From Mycobacteriales bacterium (GTDB lineage: Bacteria > Actinomycetota > Actinomycetes > Mycobacteriales > CADCTP01), in contig DASYKU010000105.1 in assembly GCA_035995165.1 (NCBI GenBank), positions 1-41,321 on the forward strand: a DNA stretch of 41,321 nucleotides, written 5' to 3'. The position numbers and the translations under genes were made by a program. This document shows positions 24,064 through 32,587 of this stretch, piece by piece. Numbering within the stretch: the first letter of the stretch is position 1; each line of letters starts with the position of its first letter. The notes under the pieces were generated by a model, which saw nothing but the letters and a program-made list of their open reading frames with translations, made no database searches and was not told the origin of the DNA.

Positions 24064-24870
24064 GTGGAACGGCCGGAGTGGGCTCCTGTGGGGATTGACC
24101 TGGATCGCCCGTCGGCGGCCCGGGTATACGACTTCTATCTGGGCGGGTTCCACAACTTCGCCGCAGATCGGGAGATGGGCCGCCAGGCCGTACAGATGTG
24201 GCCGGACCTGCCCGAGATCATGCAGGCCAACCGCGGCTTCCTGCGCCGCGCCGTCGAGTTCCTGGCCGGCGCGGGCGTCCGCCGGTTCCTCGACCTGGGT
24301 TCGGGCATCCCGACAGTCGGCAACGTGCACGAGGTCGCGCAGCGGGTCGCCCCCGGCAGCCAGGTCGTCTACGTCGACAACGACCCGGTCGCGGTCGAGC
24401 ACTCGCGGGCCATCCTGGCCGGCGACCCGAGCACGACCGTCGTCCAGGCCGACCTGCGAGACCCGGACTCCGTGCTGGCCCGGCCGGCGGTGCAAGAACT
24501 GCTCGACGGCAATGAGCCGGTCGCGGTGCTGATGGTCGCGGTGCTGCACTTCGTACCGGACGAGGCGGACCCGGCCGCGCTGGTGGCCCGGTTCCGGGAC
24601 GCCTCCCCGCCGGGCAGCTACCTCGCGCTCTCGCACGCGACCGCCGGCGAGCAGGCCGACCGCGCGGCCGAGCACCGCAGCCTCTACCAGCGCACCGCCA
24701 CCCCGATGACCATGCGGTCGCGGGAGCAGGTCATGAACTTCTTCGACGGGTACGCGCTGGCCGAGCCGGGCGTGGTCTACCTGCCGCAGTGGCGGCCCGA
24801 GCCCGGCACGCCCGGGGTGGACCGACCGGAACGGATGACGGGCCTGGCCGGGGTGGGGCACAAGCCGTGA
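24064..24870 (+). CDS. SAM-dependent methyltransferase, SAV2177 family
   Basis: About 268 residues of the actinobacterial family typified by SAV2177 (DUF574). The N-terminus WAPVGIDLDRPSAARVYDFY then LGGFHNFAADREMGRQAVQM is the family hallmark, followed by the SAM site RRFLDLGSGIPTVGNVHEVA and VVYVDNDPVAVEHSRAIL. The substrate is unknown; members are numerous in Streptomyces and relatives. GTG 24064 matches the family start and would suit a leaderless transcript; ATG 24004 and GTG 24055 are in-frame alternatives. It ends seven bases before the GGDEF-EAL gene, which has no ribosome site of its own, so the two are probably coupled. Confidence 0.88.
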   Translation: MERPEWAPVGIDLDRPSAARVYDFYLGGFHNFAADREMGRQAVQMWPDLPEIMQANRGFLRRAVEFLAGAGVRRFLDLGSGIPTVGNVHEVAQRVAPGSQVVYVDNDPVAVEHSRAILAGDPSTTVVQADLRDPDSVLARPAVQELLDGNEPVAVLMVAVLHFVPDEADPAALVARFRDASPPGSYLALSHATAGEQADRAAEHRSLYQRTATPMTMRSREQVMNFFDGYALAEPGVVYLPQWRPEPGTPGVDRPERMTGLAGVGHKP

Positions 24871-24877
24871 GCCGCGG

Positions 24878-26914
24878 GTGACCGGGCGGGCGGACTTCGC
24901 CGGGGCCTGGGCGGACGCGCTCGAGGGCACCAGCTTCGTCGCCCTCGACCGGCAGGAGCTGGAGCAGCTCGCGCTGCGGCTGACCGACCTGCTCGACACC
25001 ACCGCCGACCCCGGCCGGACCGGCGAGCGGATCGGGTACGCGCTGGTCGACGCGCACTTCACCGGTCCCGCCGCGCTGGAGCGGACGATCACGCTGCTGA
25101 CCCGGGCCGAGGACACGGTCCCGGCCGCGCTGCCCGGCGCGATCGCAGCCGGCTACATCCGGGCGCTGCTCAGCGTCGTCCTGACCGAGCAGGAGCAGAT
25201 CCGGCAGGCCGCGCTGCACGCCCGGGACCGGGCCGAGTCGGCGCTGGAGGCCAGCGAGGCCCGCTTCGGGGCGGTGTTCGCCGACGCGGCCGTCGGGATC
25301 GGCATCGGCGACGTCGCCGGCCACATCCTGGACGTCAACCCGGCGCTGGCCGAGATGCTCGGCTACCCGCCGGAGGAGTTCCGCCGCCGTACGGTCTCCG
25401 ACTTCCTGCACCCCGACGACGCCGCCTCGGTCTGGGAGGACTACAGCGCGCTGATCGAGGGCCGGAAGGAGTCCTTCCGTACGGAGAAGCGCTTCTTCCG
25501 GGCCGACGGCGGCACGATCTGGACCCAGCTCACCGTCTCGCTGATCCGCGACGGCGACGGCAACCCCACGTTCCAGGCCGCGATCATCGAGGACGTCACC
25601 GACCGGCACCGGCTGACCGAGCAGCTCGCGTACGAGGCCAGCCACGACCCGCTGACCGACCTGCCGAACCGGGCGCTGTTCCTCACCCGGCTGGCCGAGG
25701 CGCTGGCCGACCCGGCGCCGGACGCGCGGGTCGGGCTCTGCCTGCTCGACCTGGACAGCTTCAAGGTCATCAACGACTCGCTCGGGCACACCGTCGGCGA
25801 CAAGCTGCTCACCGCGGTGGCGGACCGGCTCGCCGACGCGGTCACCGGCGGGGGGCTGGTCGCCCGGCTGGGCGGGGACGAGTTCGTGGTGCTGACCCGG
25901 CGGGCCGAGCCGGCCCAGCTCGGCACGCTGGCCCGCAACCTGCACGCCGCCGTGGCCGCGCCGCTGGACATCGAGGGCTACCAGCTGGCCGTCACCGCCA
26001 GCATCGGCGCGGTCGAGGCGCCGGCCGGGAACACCACCACGCCGGCGGACCTGATCCGGGCCGCCGACATCACCCTGCAGCAGGCGAAGGCCGAGGGTCG
26101 CGGCCGGGTCGTCTTCCACGACCCGGACCGCAACGCCACCCAGCTGACCCTCTACACGCTGGCCGCGACGCTGCCCGGCGCGCTCGACCGGGGCGAGTTC
26201 ACGCTGCTCTACCAGCCGCTGGTCCGCCTCGCCGACGCCTCGCTGCTCGGCGTGGAAGCCCTGCTGCGCTGGGAGCACCCGCGGTTCGGCACGCTCGGCC
26301 CGGACCACTTCATCGGCCTGGCCGAGCAGACCGGCGCGATCCTGCCGCTGGGACGGTGGATCCTGGCCGAGGCCTGCCGGACCGCGGCCGCGTACGCCGA
26401 CGCACTGCCGGACCTGCTGCTCAGCGTCAACATCGCGGTACGGCAGCTGCAGCACCCCGGGCTCGTCGACGACGTGACCCGCGCGCTGGCCGACAGCGGC
26501 CTGCCCGCGCACCGGCTGCAGCTCGAGGTGACGGAGCACGCTGTCATGTCCGCCGACCCGGACGGGCCGCCGGCGGCGCTGCGCAAGCTGGCGGAGCTCG
26601 GCGTACGGATCGCGATCGACGACTTCGGCACCGGCTACTCCAACCTGGCGTACCTTCGGCGGCTGCCGGTGCACGACCTCAAGCTGGCCGGCGAGTTCCT
26701 GGACGGGCTGCGCGATCCCGAGCACGCCGACCCGGCCGACCTGCACCTGGTCACCACGCTCATCCACCTCGCCCACGGCCTCGACCTCACGGTGACGGCG
26801 GAGGCGGTGGAGACCGAGGCCCAGGCGAACTTCCTGCGCGAGCTCGGCGCCGACACGGCCCAGGGCTGGTACTACGGCCGGCCCACCCGGCTGGCCGATA
26901 TCGCAGGCCGGTAG
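24878..26914 (+). CDS. Soluble PAS-GGDEF-EAL c-di-GMP protein
   Basis: A 678-residue cytoplasmic signalling protein. An N-terminal helical domain (1-120) is followed by PAS (about 126-240: RFGAVFADAAVGIGIGDVAG), GGDEF (about 250-415) and EAL (about 430-678). The cyclase motif G-G-D-E-F (near residue 332) is intact. In the EAL domain E460 of VEALLRW, Asn in LSVNIAVRQL, Glu in LEVTEHAVM, DD in IAIDDFGTGYSN, Lys in HDLKLAGEF, Glu in AEAVETEAQ and Gln in AQGWYYGRP are all there. The expected D after L-K-I/L is Ala, a possible reduction of activity. It may both make and break c-di-GMP. It is coupled to the upstream methyltransferase gene. Confidence 0.92.
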   Translation: MTGRADFAGAWADALEGTSFVALDRQELEQLALRLTDLLDTTADPGRTGERIGYALVDAHFTGPAALERTITLLTRAEDTVPAALPGAIAAGYIRALLSVVLTEQEQIRQAALHARDRAESALEASEARFGAVFADAAVGIGIGDVAGHILDVNPALAEMLGYPPEEFRRRTVSDFLHPDDAASVWEDYSALIEGRKESFRTEKRFFRADGGTIWTQLTVSLIRDGDGNPTFQAAIIEDVTDRHRLTEQLAYEASHDPLTDLPNRALFLTRLAEALADPAPDARVGLCLLDLDSFKVINDSLGHTVGDKLLTAVADRLADAVTGGGLVARLGGDEFVVLTRRAEPAQLGTLARNLHAAVAAPLDIEGYQLAVTASIGAVEAPAGNTTTPADLIRAADITLQQAKAEGRGRVVFHDPDRNATQLTLYTLAATLPGALDRGEFTLLYQPLVRLADASLLGVEALLRWEHPRFGTLGPDHFIGLAEQTGAILPLGRWILAEACRTAAAYADALPDLLLSVNIAVRQLQHPGLVDDVTRALADSGLPAHRLQLEVTEHAVMSADPDGPPAALRKLAELGVRIAIDDFGTGYSNLAYLRRLPVHDLKLAGEFLDGLRDPEHADPADLHLVTTLIHLAHGLDLTVTAEAVETEAQANFLRELGADTAQGWYYGRPTRLADIAGR

Positions 26915-26982
26915 GCGGCTCCCCCGGTGCGGTCCGTGCGCCATGATCACGCGGTCACAGTCAAGTCTTGGAGGCACAGGCG

Positions 26983-27876
26983 ATGGGTGCAGACCACCAG
27001 GGATACCTGCCGGGGCGCCGGGCGGTGATCGCGGCCGGGCTGGCGGCGGCCGGCGCGGCGGTGCTGCCGGCGACGTCCGCGTTCGCCGCACCCGGACCGT
27101 CGGGCTCGTCGGGCTCGTCCGGCCGCCGGATCCCCGACGGTTACGGGAAGGTCGATCCGCGGACGGCCGACCGCGTGCCGCTGACGCTCTCGCTGCGCAC
27201 CGGGGTGCCGCTGTTCCCGGGCGACCCGGCGTTCACGTTCGAGATCTTCGCCGACACCCGGACGCCGGCGCACGACGACGGCGGCTTCCTGCTCGAGCAC
27301 ATCACCAGCCTCGGTACGCACACGGCCAGCCACATCTCCGCGCCGGTGCACTTCATCATCGGCGGCAAGCGGCTGAACCAGCTCAACGAGGACTTCACCC
27401 TCATGCCGCTGGCCGTGCTCGATGTCCGGGCCCGGATCAAGGCCGAGGGGCCGGACTTCCTCGTCCGCCGCGCCGACCTGCTGACGTACGAGCGGCGGCA
27501 CGGCCGCATCCCGGCCGGCGGCTGCGTCCTCCTGCTGACCGGGTACGCGCCGCTGTTCAACCAGGGCAACGGCGAGGACTCGCCGTACATCACCACGCCC
27601 GCGCCCGGGTTCGCCGGCGACGCGGTGGACTGGCTGTTCGGCGCCCGCCGGATCATCGCGACCGGCTCGGACACGCTCGGGCCGGACGCGACCATGGACC
27701 TCGCGCTGCAGGCGACCACCCGCACGCTCTTCCACGGCGGCATCACGCTGGAGAACGTCGGGACGCAGCTGCCGCGGATGCGGCCGCACGGCGACTGGAT
27801 CGCCGTGAACGGCAACCGGCCGGCGTTCAGCGGTTTCCAGATGGGGTTCACCGGCTTCACCGTCCCCCGCAGCTGA
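26983..27876 (+). CDS. Exported cyclase-family (kynurenine-formamidase-like) hydrolase
   Basis: A 297-residue protein. ATG 26983 follows GGAGG by eight bases. The N-terminus PGRRAVIAAGLAAAGAAVLP then ATSAFA has the twin-Arg, hydrophobic core and A-x-A cleavage site of a Tat signal. The mature part shows the metal site of the cyclase family: ITSLGTHTASHISAPVHFII, in the place of H-x-G-T-H-x-D-x-P-x-H. Further on, GDAVDWLFGARRIIATGSDT and TLFHGGITLENV are typical. The family includes arylformamidase and polyketide cyclase-like hydrolases; the substrate is unknown. The gene is convergent with the membrane GGDEF-EAL gene. Confidence 0.82.
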   Translation: MGADHQGYLPGRRAVIAAGLAAAGAAVLPATSAFAAPGPSGSSGSSGRRIPDGYGKVDPRTADRVPLTLSLRTGVPLFPGDPAFTFEIFADTRTPAHDDGGFLLEHITSLGTHTASHISAPVHFIIGGKRLNQLNEDFTLMPLAVLDVRARIKAEGPDFLVRRADLLTYERRHGRIPAGGCVLLLTGYAPLFNQGNGEDSPYITTPAPGFAGDAVDWLFGARRIIATGSDTLGPDATMDLALQATTRTLFHGGITLENVGTQLPRMRPHGDWIAVNGNRPAFSGFQMGFTGFTVPRS

Positions 27877-27881
27877 CCGCT

Positions 27882-27982
27882 CCGGCCGCGCTGCTTCCGG
27901 AGCGGCGCGGCCGGCGGCGGGTGCGCGGCGCGGCCGGCGGCGGCGGGTGCGTGGCGCGGCCGGCGGCGCGATCGGCGGCGCG
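27882..27982. repeat. GC-rich tandem repeat and imperfect hairpin between convergent genes
   Basis: After the cyclase stop an imperfect hairpin (CCGGCCGCGCT ... AGCGGCGCGGCCGG) is followed by about three degenerate copies of GCGGCCGGCGGC(G)GGTGCG(T/C)GGC, extending to the stop of the convergent gene. It probably acts as a bidirectional terminator. Confidence 0.5.
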
Positions 27983-30361
27983 TCAGCTGGAGCGGCGCGG
28001 CGCGACGGCCGCCAACGAAGGCTCGGCCGGTACGTGCGGTGCGGTCAGCCGGAGCCGGTCCACCGGCTCCGGCCGGCCGAAGAAGTAGCCCTGCCCGAGA
28101 TCGCAGCCGAGCCGGGTCAGGTCCACGGCCTGCTCGTGGGTCTCGATGCCCTCGCCGACCACCAGCATGCCGAGCGTCCGGGAGATCGAGACGACCGACC
28201 GCCGCAGGGCACCGCCCCGGTCCGGGTCGCCGGCGGTGACGGCCAGCGTCCGGTCCAGCTTGACCAGGTCGATCGGCAGCACGTGCAGGGTGGCGAGCGT
28301 GCCGTAGCCGGTGCCGAAGTCGTCCAGCGCCAGCCGGACGCCGCGGTCCCGCAGCCGCTGCAGGATCGGCAGCGCCGCGGTGACGTCCGGGACCATGCTG
28401 GTCTCGGTGATCTCCAGGACCAGCGCGGCCGCGGGCAGCCCGTGCCGGGCCAGCGAGGCCTGCACGGCGAGCTCCAGCTCGGGGTCGGCCAGCCGGGTCG
28501 CGGAGACGTTCACGTGCACCGCCAGCGGGATCCGGCTGCGGACCCGGAGCGCCGCGATGTCGCGGCAGGCCCGGTCCAGCACGTGGTTGTCGAGCGTGCT
28601 GATCAGCCCGGTGCGCTCGGCCGCGGCGACGAAGACGTCCGGCGGCACCGCCCCGCGCTCGGCATCGTTCCACCGGGCCAGCGCCTCCACCGCGACCGTG
28701 GTCCCGTCCGACAGGCGGACGATCGGCTGGTAGACCACGTCGATCTCGCCCCGGCGCAGCGCGTCCCCGAGCCGGGTCGGCAGCGCGGGGTCGTCCAGCA
28801 GCGAGATCAGGCCGGGTTCGTAGCTGACGACGGCGCCGCCGCCGCGCCGCTTGGCCGCGTACATGGCCGCGTCGGCGCGGCGGAGCAGCAGCTCGGCCGA
28901 GACGGTGACGTCGTGCCCGTCGGGGACGACCAGGCCGACGCTGGCCCGGACGTACCGGACCTGGCCCTCCAGCGGGAACGCCTGCGCCAGCGTCTCGCAG
29001 ACCTTCGCGGCGACGTCGGCCGGGTCGAGATCGCTCTCCACCAGTACCGCGAACTCGTCCCCGCCCAGCCGCGCGACCGTGTCCGCCGCCGGTACGCACC
29101 CCCGCAGCCGCCGCCCGACCTGCTGCAGCAGCGCGTCCCCGGCGGCGTGCCCGAGCGTGTCGTTGACGATCTTGAAGTCGTCCAGGTCGACGAAGAGCAG
29201 GCCCAGCGGCCGCTGCTCGTCCCGGTGCACGTCGGCCGCGTGCGCGAGCCGGTCGCCGAACAGGGCCCGGTTCGGCAGCCCGGTCAGCGGGTCGTGGAAG
29301 GCCTGGTACGCCAGCTCCTCCTGGCCCCGCTGCACCCGTTGCAGCAGGGTGGTGTTCTCCCGCAGCGTGATGAACTGCCGGGTCACCACGAGCGCGACGA
29401 CGAGCAGCCCGAGGTAGATCTCGAACCGGTCGAACGTCCGGTCCCGCGCCGTCTGCACCAGCAGCAGGACGCCGACCGCGCCCAACGGCAGGTACGGCAC
29501 GAGCAGGTGCCACCGCATCCCGGCCGGCCGCGCCGCCCGGCCGCGATTCCGCGCGGTCATCGTGACCGGCGCGAGCGCGGCCAGCGCGACGACGAACGGC
29601 CCGGCCACGAAGCCGATGTCGCCGACCGGCGGGATGTCCTCCGCCCCCGACGCGACCAGGTAGGCGAACACGCTGTCCGACACCGAGATCGCCAGCAGCC
29701 CGACGACCAACAGGGTCAGCTGCGGTCGCCGCTCGATCCGGCGCAGCGTCAGCGCGAGCATCGTGATGACGACCAGGACCAGGTCCGAGACCGGGTACGC
29801 GATGGCGACCGCGAACGCCAGCGGCGTCGGCGCCCCGGCCCGGACCACGGCCGAGATCGCGGTCGCCCAGGCCAGGATGCTCATCGAGCCGACGATGACC
29901 AGCGCGTCCAGCAGCAGCACCGGCCGGGACCGGCCGCCCTCCCGCGGACCCGCCGGCCGCCGGCCGGCGGAGACCAGCGCCAGCAGAGCGGGCAGCGCGA
30001 ACACCGGCAGTATCAGGTAGCCGACGTCGGCCGGCGACGGCGACGGGATCGGGTCGAGGCTGATCACCTGCCCCCAGCTCCAGTACGCTTGCCCGCCGCT
30101 CCAGCCGGCGAAGCCCGCGGCCAGCAGGAGCCGCCACCGCCGCTCGGCCCCGGTCGCCCGGAGCCCGGTCACCCCGGCCGCGATCGCCGCGGCGAGCCCG
30201 CCGGCGAGCTGACCGAGGTCGTTGACGGCGCTGGACGCCCGCGCGGAGAGCATCCCGGACGCGCCCAGCAGGACCACTACACCGACGACCGTGGCGAAGA
30301 CCGCGGACGCGATTCGGAAGCGCCGCACCCGCCCTCCCTCGGCGTCCAGCCATACCCGCAT
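27983..30361 (-). CDS. Membrane-bound GGDEF-EAL c-di-GMP protein
   Basis: A 792-residue protein with an N-terminal membrane region of about ten hydrophobic segments (residues 15-340), then GGDEF (about 360-520) and EAL (about 530-780). The cyclase loop reads RLGGDEFAVL, intact. The EAL residues VEALARW, VNVSATRL, LEITETSMV, LALDDFGTGYGT, DLVKLDRTL, VGEGIETHEQ and LGQGYFFGRP are all present, so both activities look possible. Architecture is like the Streptomyces RmdA/CdgB-type regulators of development. No periplasmic sensor domain is evident; the membrane part itself may sense. ATG 30361 is used. It overlaps nothing and converges with the cyclase gene; 27 bases separate it from arsC upstream. 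Confidence 0.92.
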   Translation of the reverse strand: MRVWLDAEGGRVRRFRIASAVFATVVGVVVLLGASGMLSARASSAVNDLGQLAGGLAAAIAAGVTGLRATGAERRWRLLLAAGFAGWSGGQAYWSWGQVISLDPIPSPSPADVGYLILPVFALPALLALVSAGRRPAGPREGGRSRPVLLLDALVIVGSMSILAWATAISAVVRAGAPTPLAFAVAIAYPVSDLVLVVITMLALTLRRIERRPQLTLLVVGLLAISVSDSVFAYLVASGAEDIPPVGDIGFVAGPFVVALAALAPVTMTARNRGRAARPAGMRWHLLVPYLPLGAVGVLLLVQTARDRTFDRFEIYLGLLVVALVVTRQFITLRENTTLLQRVQRGQEELAYQAFHDPLTGLPNRALFGDRLAHAADVHRDEQRPLGLLFVDLDDFKIVNDTLGHAAGDALLQQVGRRLRGCVPAADTVARLGGDEFAVLVESDLDPADVAAKVCETLAQAFPLEGQVRYVRASVGLVVPDGHDVTVSAELLLRRADAAMYAAKRRGGGAVVSYEPGLISLLDDPALPTRLGDALRRGEIDVVYQPIVRLSDGTTVAVEALARWNDAERGAVPPDVFVAAAERTGLISTLDNHVLDRACRDIAALRVRSRIPLAVHVNVSATRLADPELELAVQASLARHGLPAAALVLEITETSMVPDVTAALPILQRLRDRGVRLALDDFGTGYGTLATLHVLPIDLVKLDRTLAVTAGDPDRGGALRRSVVSISRTLGMLVVGEGIETHEQAVDLTRLGCDLGQGYFFGRPEPVDRLRLTAPHVPAEPSLAAVAPRRSS

Positions 30362-30388
30362 GTGTCTCAGCGGGGCGGGCCACTGATG

Positions 30389-30778
30389 CTACTGGACCCT
30401 GAGCGTCCCGAGGAGCATCTGGACCCGATCTCGGATCTCGTCCCGGACGGTGCGGACGACCTCGATCGACTGGCCGGCCGGGTCGGTGAGGTCCCAGTCC
30501 TCGTACCGCTTTCCCGGAAAGACCGGGCAGGTGTCGCCGCAGCCCATCGTGATCACGACGTCGGCGGCCCGGACCGCATCGGTGCCGAGCTTCTTCGGCT
30601 GCTCGTGCGCTATGTCGATGCCGACCTCGGCCATGGCGGCGACGGCGACCGGGTTGACCTGCTCGGCCGGTACGGACCCGGCCGACCGGACCTCGACCCG
30701 GCCTGCGCTCAGTCGCGTGAGCCAGCCGGCGGCCATCTGCGAGCGGCCGGCGTTGTGGACGCAGACGAACAGCACCAT
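30389..30778 (-). CDS. arsC: Arsenate reductase, low-molecular-weight phosphatase type
   Basis: A 129-residue enzyme of the thiol-dependent ArsC/LMW-PTP fold. MVLFVCVHNAGRSQMAAGWL contains the C-x5-R-S phosphate loop (Cys6, Arg12). Additional cysteines in ITMGCGDTCPVFPGKRYEDW are the redox cysteines, and the acid D-x-D motif is WDLTDPAG. It reduces arsenate to arsenite using thioredoxin or mycothiol. Its ATG overlaps the arsM stop by one base (TGATG), so it is translated with arsM from the arsM/arsR divergent promoter region. Confidence 0.92.
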   Translation of the reverse strand: MVLFVCVHNAGRSQMAAGWLTRLSAGRVEVRSAGSVPAEQVNPVAVAAMAEVGIDIAHEQPKKLGTDAVRAADVVITMGCGDTCPVFPGKRYEDWDLTDPAGQSIEVVRTVRDEIRDRVQMLLGTLRVQ

Positions 30779-31470
30779 CACGGCTTGACCGCCCGGACGA
30801 CCGCGGCGTACATCCCGGGCGTGACCTCGTGGGTGCCGGTCACCGACGCGCCGGTGAAGCCGGCCGCGGTCAGCCCGTCGACGTACTCGGTCCGGCTCAG
30901 GGCGCCGGCGATGCACCCGACCCAGCTGCCGCGCTCGGCCCGCTCGGCCGAGGTCAGCTCGTCGTCGGCCACGACGTCCGAGATCCCGATCCGGCCGCCG
31001 GGCGCGAGCACCCGGAACATCTCGGCCAGCACGGCCGGCTTGTCCTCGGACAGGTTGACCACGCAGTTGGAGATCACCACGTCGACGGCGGCGTCCGGCA
31101 GCGGGATCGCCTCGATCGGGCCGCGCAGGAACTCCACGTTGCCGACGCCCGCCCGCTCCGCGTTGGCCCGGGCGAGGGCGAGCATCTCGTCGGTCATGTC
31201 GAGCCCGTACGCGCGTCCGGCCGGGCCGACCCGCCGGGCCGACAGCAGCACGTCGATGCCGCCGCCGGAACCGAGATCCAGCACGCGCTCGCCCTGTTGC
31301 AGGTCGGCCACCGCGACCGGGTTCCCGCAGCCGAGGCTCGCGTTCACCGCCTCCGCCGGGAGCTCGCCCTGCTCGGTCTCGCTGTAGAGGCCCGGCGACG
31401 GCCCGCAGCAGCGCTCCCCGGTCGCGGCCGCCGCGTACCGTGCCCGGACCTGCTCGCGCAGCTCACCCAT
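30778..31470 (-). CDS. arsM: Arsenite S-adenosylmethionine methyltransferase
   Basis: A 230-residue methyltransferase. SAM motif I is VLDLGSGGGIDVLLSA. The arsenite-binding cysteines are visible: Cys48 in SLGCGNP, the cysteine in VVISNCVVNLSEDK and the cysteine in GSWVGCIAGALS, equivalent to the three conserved Cys of ArsM enzymes. A Cys-Cys pair at 21-22 precedes them. It methylates As(III) to organic species that are volatile or less toxic once oxidised. It is divergent from arsR with a palindromic operator between them and is followed directly by arsC. Confidence 0.92.
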   Translation of the reverse strand: MGELREQVRARYAAAATGERCCGPSPGLYSETEQGELPAEAVNASLGCGNPVAVADLQQGERVLDLGSGGGIDVLLSARRVGPAGRAYGLDMTDEMLALARANAERAGVGNVEFLRGPIEAIPLPDAAVDVVISNCVVNLSEDKPAVLAEMFRVLAPGGRIGISDVVADDELTSAERAERGSWVGCIAGALSRTEYVDGLTAAGFTGASVTGTHEVTPGMYAAVVRAVKP

Positions 31471-31493
31471 CGATGCTCCTCACATAGACGCGG

Positions 31494-31526
31494 ATCGATA
31501 CGTACGACCCTGACGTACGTATCGAT
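31494..31526. promoter_or_regulatory. Perfect palindromic operator of the arsenic locus
   Basis: ATCGATACGTACG and its exact inverse CGTACGTATCGAT are separated by seven bases (ACCCTGA), a 13-base perfect inverted repeat. It lies between the divergent arsM and arsR genes, 23 bases upstream of the arsM start, and its right arm runs into ATG 31525. Position and symmetry fit an ArsR-type operator that would shut both directions until arsenite binds. Confidence 0.8.
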
Positions 31527-31905
31527 GGCTGTCAATGTGTGCGATGCTGAGGAGGTGCCGACCCGCGCCCTGCCGGTCCTCGACGGCTGCTGCTCGCCGG
31601 ACGTGGAACCCCCGCTCGCTGCGGACGCGGCCGAACGCCTGGCCGCGACGCTGAAGGCCGTCGCCGAGCCGACCCGCCTCCGCCTGCTTTCCCTCGTCGC
31701 CGCCCACCTCGGCCAGGAAGCCTGCATCTGCGATCTCACGTCGCCCGTCGGCCTCACCCAGCCCACGGTCTCCCACCACATGAAGGTCCTCACCGATGCC
31801 GGCCTCCTGGAACGCGACCAACGCGGCAAGTGGGCCTACTACCGCCTCGTCCCCGGCGCCCTCGACACCCTGGCTGCATCTCTGGCGGCCACCGGCTCTC
31901 CCTGA
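31525..31905 (+). CDS. arsR: ArsR-family metalloregulator
   Basis: About 126 residues. The winged helix reads LAATLKAVAEPTRLRLLSLV, VGLTQPTVSHHMKVLTDAGL, ERDQRGKWAYYRLVPGAL. A Cys-Cys pair (22-23 from ATG 31525) and Cys67/Cys69 in EACICDL could bind arsenite; N-terminal CC plus a Cys near the wing recalls Corynebacterium ArsR. The start is uncertain: ATG 31525 falls inside the palindrome, which would suit a leaderless mRNA, while GTG 31555 lies on a GGAGG sequence. It is divergent from arsM-arsC and its 3' end overlaps the convergent DinB gene by 67 bases. Confidence 0.88.
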   Translation: MAVNVCDAEEVPTRALPVLDGCCSPDVEPPLAADAAERLAATLKAVAEPTRLRLLSLVAAHLGQEACICDLTSPVGLTQPTVSHHMKVLTDAGLLERDQRGKWAYYRLVPGALDTLAASLAATGSP

Positions 31906-32471
31906 TCAGCTCCGCTCACGGTGAGATCGGGGTGCCATCCCGCCGGCGGGTCCGCACCGACCAGTCCGTCGACGGCCTCCCGGAGCAGGTCGGCGTGCCC
32001 GGCGTGCCGGCCGTACTCCTCGATCAGATCGCACAGCAGCCGCCGGAGGCTGAGGTGCTGCTCGCGGTGCGCGAGATGGACGGGCTGATCGAGCCCGCCG
32101 TCGGCCAGGGCCTCGCCGAGCAGCGCTCGCGACCGCGCGATCGTGCCGTCCCAGAGTGCGTACAGCTCCGCGGGTTCGTCATCGGCGGCGGACGTGAAGT
32201 CCCAGTCGGGATCGTCCTTCCACGGCGCGGTGTCCCACGGCGCACTGCGCGGCGCCCCACTCAGCTTGGGTCCGAACAACTCGTCCTCGGCCCGCGCCAG
32301 ATGCTTCAGCAGACTCCCCAACGTCAGCGACGAAGCACCGATCCTCGTTCCCAGCCCCGCTGCATCGAGCCCGTCCGCCTTCCACCGGAACGTGGTCCGC
32401 ACCCGGTCGAGCGCCCCCACGATCTGCTCGACCTCGGTCCCGGCCGCCGGCGACACCTCGTTGTCGTTCAC
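31839..32471 (-). CDS. DinB-like (DUF664) protein
   Basis: A 210-residue four-helix-bundle protein of the DinB/YfiT metalloenzyme superfamily, of the DUF664 type. The metal triad is visible: His in LGSLLKHLARAEDELF, and two His in EYGRHAGHADLLREAVDG. GWHPDL near residue 180 is where these proteins often end, so the last 30 residues, which read into the arsR 3' end, may be a run-on. Actinobacterial relatives use mycothiol or act as thiol transferases; the actual reaction is unknown. ATG 32471. A decayed relative lies just upstream. Confidence 0.82.
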   Translation of the reverse strand: MNDNEVSPAAGTEVEQIVGALDRVRTTFRWKADGLDAAGLGTRIGASSLTLGSLLKHLARAEDELFGPKLSGAPRSAPWDTAPWKDDPDWDFTSAADDEPAELYALWDGTIARSRALLGEALADGGLDQPVHLAHREQHLSLRRLLCDLIEEYGRHAGHADLLREAVDGLVGADPPAGWHPDLTVSGADQGEPVAARDAARVSRAPGTRR

Positions 32472-32587
32472 GCCGCAAGAGGCTAGATCCCATCCCGGAC
32501 ACTCCCCGTCCGCAACCGACCGGCGAACTCAGCCATGCCGCCGACGACGAGATCGCCCGCGCCCGGCGTCGGCTCCCCGCTTTCGGC

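Noticed and set aside
27141-31387. Open frames of over 1000 codons antisense to the membrane GGDEF-EAL gene and the arsenic genes
   Set aside because: They consist of Arg/Pro/Gly-rich or repetitive nonsense typical of shadow frames in high-GC DNA; the sense frames carry full domain motifs.
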